NCBI GenBank assembly: GCA_041288195.1
Contig: JBGGME010000454.1
Coordinates: forward strand, 1-19,982
DNA from: AWTP1-13 sp041288195
Lineage (GTDB): Bacteria > Pseudomonadota > Alphaproteobacteria > Rhizobiales > Hyphomicrobiaceae
DNA: 19,982 bases
Reading direction: 5' to 3'
The position numbers were made by a program, and so were the translations under genes. This document shows, one piece after another, positions 15,216-19,982 of this stretch. The first letter of the stretch is position 1, and each line of letters opens with the position of its first letter. The notes below the pieces were generated by a model that was not told the origin of the DNA, searched no databases, and was given only the letters and a program-made list of their open reading frames with translations.

Positions 15216-15869
15216 ATGGCAATAGGCCCGATGAGACGGGTGGCGGGACTGGTGGCGGGCGCGCTGATGTGCGGCGGTCTCATCACGGAAGCTGCGGCCC
15301 ACCCTCACGTCTACATCACGTTCGAGACCACGGTGCTCTATGACAAGGGCACGTTTGCGGGCGTGCGCCACAAATGGATGTTCGACGAGTTCTACACCAC
15401 CATGGCGATCGAAGGGCTCGATAAGAACAAGGACGGTGTCTACGACCGCGAGGAGCTGGCCGAGCTCGCCAAGGTCAACATCGAGGGCCTCAAGGACTTC
15501 GCCTACTTCACGTTCCCAGGCCTCGGCGGCAAGGAGATTGCGCTCGGCGATGCGCGCGACTACTGGCTCGAGCACAAGGACGGCCTCCTGTCGCTGCACT
15601 TCACGCTGCCGTTCGCGAGCCCCGTGCTGTCGGAGGCCAAGGGGCTGACCATCTCGGTGTACGATCCCACCTACTTCATCGCTTTCGAGCCCGCCAAGGA
15701 CAAGCCGGCGAGGATCAGCGAAGGCGCGCCCAAGGGGTGCGAGGCCAAGATTGTGGCCGCCGCCGAGAAGCCCGGCGACAACGCCGCGCTCGGAGCGTTG
15801 CAGACGCAGCTCGGCGCCTATGGCTCCAGCATCGCCAAGACCATCGCCGTGGAGTGCAACGGGCCCTGA
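15216..15869 (+). CDS. DUF1007 family periplasmic protein (ZevA-like)
   Basis: A 217-residue exported protein of the DUF1007 family (COG3683). Some members, such as ZevA of Haemophilus, take part in zinc acquisition with a NicO-type membrane partner. The signal peptide ends at EAAA|HPHV, leaving a histidine pair (H29, H31) at the mature N-terminus, a plausible metal site. The HPHVYI and RHKWMFDEFYTT segments are family marks. A canonical EF-hand loop DKNKDGVYDREE (69-80) has all ligand positions filled (D, N, D, G, D, E). The ATG at 15216 is preferred over a GTG at 15201 because AGGAGA lies just upstream. No NicO/ZevB gene follows. It is divergent from the znuA-like gene across a candidate Zur box, which supports a zinc role. 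Confidence 0.87.
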   Translation: MAIGPMRRVAGLVAGALMCGGLITEAAAHPHVYITFETTVLYDKGTFAGVRHKWMFDEFYTTMAIEGLDKNKDGVYDREELAELAKVNIEGLKDFAYFTFPGLGGKEIALGDARDYWLEHKDGLLSLHFTLPFASPVLSEAKGLTISVYDPTYFIAFEPAKDKPARISEGAPKGCEAKIVAAAEKPGDNAALGALQTQLGAYGSSIAKTIAVECNGP

Positions 15870-16026
15870 TCGCACGCTGCTGCCCATCTCTCTGCTGCCG
15901 GCTAAGTGCCGGTCCAGCTGGATGTTTACGCATTCTTAAGCCTCCGCTTCGTGGCCCGACCAGTCCCACCTAGGCTTCCACTGGGGGTACATGCCCCTTC
16001 GGAAAGCGTGCGCCTTGGGGGGCTTC

Positions 16027-16422
16027 ATGTCGGGCTTGCGCGGCTTGATCTTCATGGTTGCGGTTGTCGTCGCAATCCTCTCGGCATGGACGGCGCTGAG
16101 CCGGGCCGGGCTCGACCTCGGACCCGCGCGTCCGCCGCGCACGGAAGTGGTGGTGTTCGAGCACGCAGATTCGATCCACTGCCGCATCTTCCGCCGCGAC
16201 GTGCTGCCCAAGTACAAGCAGGGCCTGCGCCAGGACGTGCCGCTGCGCTTCATCGACGTGTCGACGACCGATACCTCGGGCCTCGGTCTGCGCGGCTCCA
16301 TCCGCACCGTGCCGACGGCCGTGGTGATGCGGGACGGGCGCGAGGTCGACCGCATCGTCGGCTACTGGGGGCCGACCAACTTCTTCATAATGCTGTCCCA
16401 CATCCTGGCCAGGGTCGAGTAG
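16027..16422 (+). CDS. Membrane-anchored thioredoxin-fold protein with SxxC motif
   Basis: A 131-residue protein with one N-terminal membrane helix (about 5-25) and a thioredoxin-like domain facing the periplasm. The fold is seen as VVVFEHAD followed by SIHC at the redox position (S49, C52), a helix RRDVLPKY, a strand PLRFIDV, the cis-proline TVPT (P96) and the closing RIVGYWG. It resembles SoxS/SoxW-like thioredoxins. The first cysteine of the usual CxxC is replaced by serine, so a classical disulfide cycle is not possible with this motif alone. The start at 16027 follows a GGGGGG stretch; an ATG at 15991 would add 12 residues. It sits between the DUF1007 gene (about 155 bp) and a TRAP-like gene (100 bp), all forward. 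Confidence 0.72.
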   Translation: MSGLRGLIFMVAVVVAILSAWTALSRAGLDLGPARPPRTEVVVFEHADSIHCRIFRRDVLPKYKQGLRQDVPLRFIDVSTTDTSGLGLRGSIRTVPTAVVMRDGREVDRIVGYWGPTNFFIMLSHILARVE

Positions 16423-16522
16423 CGGCGCCCGCGCCGGTATTGCCGCTGGACGCGCGATCCTGTTTGATAAGAGCGGGTTGCGGGCACGCGCGGGGCGCGC
16501 GGGCGCGTTTGGGAGGGATGGC

Positions 16523-17548
16523 ATGGATCGGCGCGATTTCCTCAAGACCACCGGCGCGGCCGCGGTCGCGGCCGGAACGGCACCCGCGGCAACGGCTGGC
16601 GAGGCCGCCCCTGTTGCGGCGCCCGCAGTCCTGTCCGGCGTCCGCGAGCTGACGCTGTCGTCTGATCGCCCCTCGCCGCCGGGTGAGGGCGCCGACCGGC
16701 TGGCGAGGCGGATCGAGGCCGCCACCGACAACCGCTACCGCGTGACGATCGCCCAGGGCGGCGACACCGAACTCGCCTACGGCAGCGTCTGGCGTCACGC
16801 CGGCCTGCATCGCTCCTTTCACGTGTTCGCCGGGCTGCCGTTGGCGCAGGGCCTCGAGACGTCCGACCTGCAGACCTGGCTTGCCGTCGGCGGCGGGTCG
16901 ATGCTGTGGGAGGAGCTGGCGGCCGAGTTTGGCCACAAGCCCCTCATCGCCGGCCATACCGGGCGGAGTGCCGGCGTCTGGGCCTCGGCGCGGCTGGAGA
17001 CAGTCGCGGACCTTGTCGGTGTTCGCGTCCACGCCGAAGGCCTGGCGGCAGATGTGTTGCGTGCGCTCGGCGCCGCACCGACCGTGCTGTCGGGCGCGGA
17101 TCTGAGGGAGCAGTTGGCGGACGGGAGGCTCCAGGCCGCCGAGTGGCTCGGTCCCATTGCCGCTGCGGCCCCCGACCTTCAGCCCCTGGCGCAGCGGCTC
17201 CATAGCCCCGGCTTCAACCGCCACGGCATGTTGATCTCGCTCGATGTCCGCAGGCCGCTGTGGGACGGCATGAGCTCCGCCGACCGGGCGATATTCGAAG
17301 GCTGCGCAGCGCAGGAGTATCAGCTGTCGCTAACGGATGCGGCGGCGCACGCCCTGATTGAGCGGCAGGTAGAGAGCCCAAGCAAATGGCCGGTCCGGCT
17401 TGGCTGGTCGAGCAAGCTCGCCACTGCCTTCGAGCGAGCCGCGGCCGAGGCCGTAGCGGCGATTGCCGACATCGATCCGACAGCGCGCCGCATCCACGAC
17501 AGCTATCATGCGTTCCGGCGGATGTTGCTCGAGCCTGCGACCGCCTGA
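16523..17548 (+). CDS. Diverged TRAP-type (DctP-like) binding protein with Tat signal
   Basis: A 341-residue exported protein related to the TRAP binding proteins but clearly diverged. A Tat-type signal (DRRDFLKTTGAAA) is followed by an Ala/Pro-rich stretch to about 36. TRAP landmarks remain: RRIEAATDNRYRVTI (62-76), VGVRVHAEG (165-173), GRLQAAEWLGP (201-211, compare GTIDAAEFISP in the other copy) and the C-terminal HDSYHAFRR (325-333). At the place of the almost universal carboxylate-binding arginine (R177 in the copy at 4043) it has H170. The YDDEKLG motif after the GP is lost. The ATG has a GGGAGG six bases upstream. No dctQM genes are present. It may bind a different ligand or serve as a sensor or structural protein. 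Confidence 0.78.
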   Translation: MDRRDFLKTTGAAAVAAGTAPAATAGEAAPVAAPAVLSGVRELTLSSDRPSPPGEGADRLARRIEAATDNRYRVTIAQGGDTELAYGSVWRHAGLHRSFHVFAGLPLAQGLETSDLQTWLAVGGGSMLWEELAAEFGHKPLIAGHTGRSAGVWASARLETVADLVGVRVHAEGLAADVLRALGAAPTVLSGADLREQLADGRLQAAEWLGPIAAAAPDLQPLAQRLHSPGFNRHGMLISLDVRRPLWDGMSSADRAIFEGCAAQEYQLSLTDAAAHALIERQVESPSKWPVRLGWSSKLATAFERAAAEAVAAIADIDPTARRIHDSYHAFRRMLLEPATA

Positions 17549-17563
17549 GGCCAACGCACGAAT

Positions 17564-17693
17564 CCCCCTCCCCCTTGCGGGGAGGGGTTAGGGGTGGGGG
17601 TGAGCCGCGAGCGCCGCGCGTGTGGCCTCACCCCACCCGGTTTGTCGCGCTGAAGCGCGCACCAAACCACCCTCCCCGTTAAGGGGAGGGTGG
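17564..17693. repeat. Compound palindromic repeat between convergent genes
   Basis: A non-coding element built from nested palindromes. One stem is CCCCTCCCC/GGGGAGGGG (17565-17573 and 17579-17587). Next come a GGGGTGGGGGTGAG/CTCACCCCACCC pair around a GC-rich centre and a GGTTTGTCGCGC/GCGCGCACCAAACC hairpin. The last is an 11-bp stem CCACCCTCCCC/GGGGAGGGTGG (17667-17677 and 17683-17693). It lies between the convergent TRAP-like and trmL genes, and its last loop supplies the trmL stop codon. Similar G/C-tract repeats are, from memory, frequent in Hyphomicrobiales genomes. Confidence 0.78.
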
Positions 17694-18152
17694 CCACGCG
17701 CGGAAACCGCCCGTCTGGCGCAGCGCTTCCCCGAGCACCATGGCGGCTGCCACCGCCACGTTGAGCGAGCGCAGGCCGCTCGCCATGGGAATGCGCACGG
17801 CCGCGTCCGCAGCCCCATGCACGGCCGGCGGCACACCGGCACTCTCGCGCCCGAGCAGCAGGCAGTCATCGGCGGCAAACGCAAAGTCCGTGTAAGCCGT
17901 AGCCGCGCGCGTGGTGAGGAGAACCAGCCGCTCGCCACGCACCCGCCGCACGGTATCGAACGCGGCAAAGCTCTGGTGGCGCTCGAGCTTCACGTGGGCG
18001 AGGTAGTCGAGCGCGGCCCGCCTGAGCGCCCGGTCGGACATGTCGAACCCCGTCGGCCCGATCACATCGATGGGCACATCCATGCACGCGGCCAGGCGCA
18101 GGATGGTGCCCGTGTTCTGCGGGATGTCGGGCTCGTAGAGGGCAAGGCGCAT
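17679..18152 (-). CDS. trmL: tRNA (cytidine(34)-2'-O)-methyltransferase
   Basis: A 157-residue SPOUT-class methyltransferase that methylates the wobble-base ribose of tRNA-Leu isoacceptors using S-adenosylmethionine. The N-terminal ALYEPDIPQNTGTILRL motif (4-20) and the knot-forming segments LLLGRESAGVP (98-108) and RIPMASGLRSLNVAVAAAM (120-138) are all intact. Length is normal. The ATG at 18152 starts the conserved domain, with an AGGGGG upstream; a TTG two codons earlier is unlikely. The last few codons (RAWPPSP) and the stop come from the adjoining palindromic repeat, outside the conserved fold. A second repeat begins 17 bp upstream of the start codon. Confidence 0.93.
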   Translation of the reverse strand: MRLALYEPDIPQNTGTILRLAACMDVPIDVIGPTGFDMSDRALRRAALDYLAHVKLERHQSFAAFDTVRRVRGERLVLLTTRAATAYTDFAFAADDCLLLGRESAGVPPAVHGAADAAVRIPMASGLRSLNVAVAAAMVLGEALRQTGGFRAWPPSP

Positions 18153-18540
18153 GGACAATCCACCCCCTTGTCATTCCCGCAAGCGTGCAGCGCGCCGGCG
18201 GGAATCCACACGCATTTCAACCTGGCGGACTGCGCCTGGATGCGCGCTCCGCGCTGCGCCTGGCGGGCATGACGGCGATGCCGGGCCATGCGCCAAATTG
18301 CCCCCTCGGGGCGCCGGCCGACAGCCTTGTGCACGGTCCAGAACAATGCCACAAGAACGCGCGTCAAATCGTCCTGTAGGGGGGCCGCTGGCGATCATCG
18401 ACAATTCCCCTGAGACCCCGTCGGCGAAGCTCCGCTAGAACCCCGCGGACGCATCGCAGCGGAGTCTTCGGCGGCGGTACGAACCTGCTCCAGGGCGTGC
18501 CGCCGGTTTTGGTCGATCGGCAGGCGTCGAGGACGAGCAC
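18153..18540. other. Divergent intergenic region, 388 bp
   Basis: This region lies between reverse trmL and forward petA. Its left third is the palindromic repeat at 18170-18273. The right two thirds should hold the promoter of the bc1 operon, but no convincing -35/-10 pair or known regulator site could be picked out. No coding frame with protein-like features is present. Confidence 0.5.
18170..18273. repeat. 104-bp palindromic repeat element B, upstream of trmL
   Basis: Inverted termini GTCATTCCCGC (18170-18180) and GCGGGCATGAC (18263-18273) pair with one mismatch. An inner stem TTCCCGC/GCGGGAA (18174-18180 and 18198-18204) overlaps the left end. A GCGCGCTCCGCGCT stretch precedes the right end, as in element A at 6514-6617. 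The length equals that of element A, and the orientation relative to the downstream reverse-strand gene is the same, so the two probably belong to one family with divergent sequence. Confidence 0.7.
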
Positions 18541-19134
18541 ATGCAAAGGGAGGCTGGCTTGGCGGCTCACTCGGCGGAAGAGCCCAACCGTCGCGATTTC
18601 ATCGTGATTGCGGCGCAGGCATTTGCGGGCGTCGGCGCGGCGATGGCCCTGTGGCCGTTCATCAGCCAGATGAACCCCGACGCCTCCACCCAGGCGGCCG
18701 CCTCCATCGACGTCGATCTCTCCCCCGTCAAGGTGGGGCAGGCCATCACCGTGTCCTGGCGCGGCAAGCCCGTCTTCATCCGCCACCGCACCCCCGAGGA
18801 GATCAAGGCCGCGCTGGCGACGCCGATTGCCGAGCTCCCCGACAAGAGCGCGCGCAACGACGACCTGCCCGAGCGGGCGCCTGCCACCGATGCCAACCGC
18901 ACCAAGAAGGGTCACGAGAACTGGCTCATCATGGTCGGCATCTGCACGCACTTGGGCTGCATCCCCAAGGGCCAGACGATGTCGGACGCCAAGGGCGATT
19001 TCGGCGGCTGGTTCTGCCCCTGCCACGGCTCGCACTACGATACGGCCGGCCGCATCCGCAAAGGTCCGGCGCCGCGCAATCTCGAGGTGCCGCCCTACAG
19101 CTTCGCCTCCGACACCAAGATCAAGATCGGCTGA
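18541..19134 (+). CDS. petA: Ubiquinol-cytochrome c reductase Rieske iron-sulfur subunit
   Basis: A 197-residue Rieske protein of the cytochrome bc1 complex, which passes electrons from ubiquinol to cytochrome c1 on the periplasmic side. A twin-arginine-type NRRDFIVIAAQAFAGVGA segment (16-33) runs into the single membrane anchor (about 20-41). The cluster motifs are complete: CTHLGC (C135 and H137 as ligands, C140 for the disulfide) and CPCHGSH (C159 and H162 as ligands, C161 for the disulfide). The GPAPRNLEVPPY segment (175-186) is the proline loop. The ATG at 18541 has GAGGA upstream. petB starts 12 bp after the stop, so they form one operon. Confidence 0.96.
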   Translation: MQREAGLAAHSAEEPNRRDFIVIAAQAFAGVGAAMALWPFISQMNPDASTQAAASIDVDLSPVKVGQAITVSWRGKPVFIRHRTPEEIKAALATPIAELPDKSARNDDLPERAPATDANRTKKGHENWLIMVGICTHLGCIPKGQTMSDAKGDFGGWFCPCHGSHYDTAGRIRKGPAPRNLEVPPYSFASDTKIKIG

Positions 19135-19146
19135 GGGATTTCGCCG

Positions 19147-19982
19147 ATGGCCACCCACCACGAGTCCACCTACCGGCCGAAGACGCGCATCGAGAAATGG
19201 CTCGATGATCGCCTGCCGCTGCCGCGCATGATGCACGGGCAGTTCGTGGACTTCCCCACCCCGCGCAACATCAACTACCTGTGGACCACGGGCGGCCTGC
19301 TCACCTTCTTCCTGGTGGCGCAGATCGCCACCGGCATCGTGCTCGCCATGCACTTCATCCCGAGCGCAGGCGACGCCTTCAACAGCGTCGAGCACATCCG
19401 CCGCGACGTGAACTACGGTTGGCTCTTGCGCAACATGCACGCGGTCGGCGCGTCGATGTTCTTCATCGCCGTCTACATCCACATCGCCCGCGGCCTCTAC
19501 TACGGCTCCTACAAGGCCCCGCGCGAGGTGCTGTGGATCATCGGCGTCGTCATCCTGCTGCTGATGATGGCGACCGCCTTCATGGGCTACTCGCTGCCCT
19601 GGGGGCAGATGAGCTTCTGGGCGGTGACGGTCATCACCAACCTGTTCTCCTCCGTCGATGCCATCATCCCGGGCCTCGGCACGCGCATCGTGCAGTGGCT
19701 GTGGGGCGGCTACTCGGTGTCGGGCACCACGCTGACCCGCTTCTATGCGCTGCACTACCTCATGCCCTTCGTGATCGTGGGTGCGGTGGCGCTGCACATC
19801 TGGGCCCTGCACGTGGTCGGCCAGAACAACCCGACCGGGCTCGAGATCAAGACGGCGTCCGACTCCGTGCCCATGAGCCCCTACGCCGTCATGAAGGACA
19901 TCTTCGCGCTCAGCATGTTCATCATCCTGTTCGCGTGGTTCGTGTTCTACGTGCCCGACTACCTGGGCCACCCCGACAACTA
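19147..19982 (+). CDS. petB: Cytochrome b of the bc1 complex, 3' end beyond window
   Basis: The first 278 residues of cytochrome b, the membrane core of the bc1 complex that oxidises ubiquinol at Qo and reduces ubiquinone at Qi. The four haem ligands are present as two pairs 14 residues apart: H98 and H112 (RNMHAVGASM, YIHIARG), H203 and H217 (ALHYLMPF, ALHIWALH). The GYSLPWGQMSFW segment (147-158) belongs to the Qo site. The PEWY motif would lie just past the window edge. The ATG follows a GAGGGA ribosome binding site after petA. Whether the gene is fused to cytochrome c1, as in Bradyrhizobium fbcH, cannot be seen. Confidence 0.96.
   Translation, partial: MATHHESTYRPKTRIEKWLDDRLPLPRMMHGQFVDFPTPRNINYLWTTGGLLTFFLVAQIATGIVLAMHFIPSAGDAFNSVEHIRRDVNYGWLLRNMHAVGASMFFIAVYIHIARGLYYGSYKAPREVLWIIGVVILLLMMATAFMGYSLPWGQMSFWAVTVITNLFSSVDAIIPGLGTRIVQWLWGGYSVSGTTLTRFYALHYLMPFVIVGAVALHIWALHVVGQNNPTGLEIKTASDSVPMSPYAVMKDIFALSMFIILFAWFVFYVPDYLGHPDN

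Noticed and set aside
13612..15225. A 537-codon forward open frame starting within the higBA region
   Set aside because: Only its first 80 or so codons after 13651 are real (higA). The rest is antisense to the well-supported znuA-like gene and reads as Arg/Gly/Ala-rich nonsense kept open by high GC.
17564..17693. A CRISPR or tandem array in the G/C-tract region
   Set aside because: The units are inverted rather than direct repeats with no unique spacers; it is a palindromic repeat element.
18364..19971. A 535-codon reverse open frame opposite petA and petB
   Set aside because: Its translation is His/Arg/Asp-rich low-complexity sequence, while the forward strand encodes unmistakable bc1 subunits.

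Overview
The window is a GC-rich, gene-dense piece of a bacterial chromosome. The gene set (Tat-exported TRAP-type binding proteins, a rhizobial-style YkuD transpeptidase, higBA and BrnT modules, petA-petB, and palindromic intergenic repeats) points to an alphaproteobacterium, most likely of the Hyphomicrobiales (Rhizobiales). That placement rests on family resemblance recalled from memory, not on a search. No rRNA, tRNA, CRISPR array, insertion sequence or phage gene was seen.

Layout. 1-2.9 kb: a membrane YdjM/DUF457-type protein, a tiny secreted four-cysteine protein, a reverse-strand EamA transporter and a small two-helix membrane protein. 2.9-6.5 kb: a homogentisate (tyrosine/phenylalanine) degradation patch, with a fumarylacetoacetase-family hydrolase and homogentisate dioxygenase on the reverse strand. 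An orphan TRAP binding protein of the 2-oxoacid type lies between them. 6.7-7.4 kb: a BrnT toxin overlapping an HTH antitoxin. 7.4-10.2 kb: a reverse-strand ggt-thiO pair. 10.6-13.4 kb: an L,D-transpeptidase with a clear terminator, a di-haem cytochrome c peroxidase-like protein, a TPR protein with a Pro-Lys linker and a possible small membrane protein. 13.45-13.95 kb: a decayed higBA module (higB 5' end missing, higA frameshifted). 14.0-15.9 kb: divergent znuA-like and DUF1007 (ZevA-like) genes around a Zur-box-like sequence. 16.0-17.5 kb: a membrane-anchored thioredoxin-fold protein with an altered redox motif, then a diverged TRAP-like binding protein. 17.6-18.3 kb: trmL flanked by two repeat elements. 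18.5-20.0 kb: the start of the cytochrome bc1 operon (Rieske protein, then cytochrome b cut by the window edge).

How the genes fit together. The clearest functional groups are homogentisate breakdown with its intercalated binding protein, a zinc-scavenging pair lacking its membrane partners, and the respiratory bc1 complex. Two points stand out. First, there are two TRAP-family binding proteins without any DctQ/DctM permease gene, and the second has lost the hallmark ligand-binding arginine. Second, two repeat elements of 104 bp each sit 17-19 bp upstream of the start codons of hmgA and trmL, in the same orientation relative to the gene.
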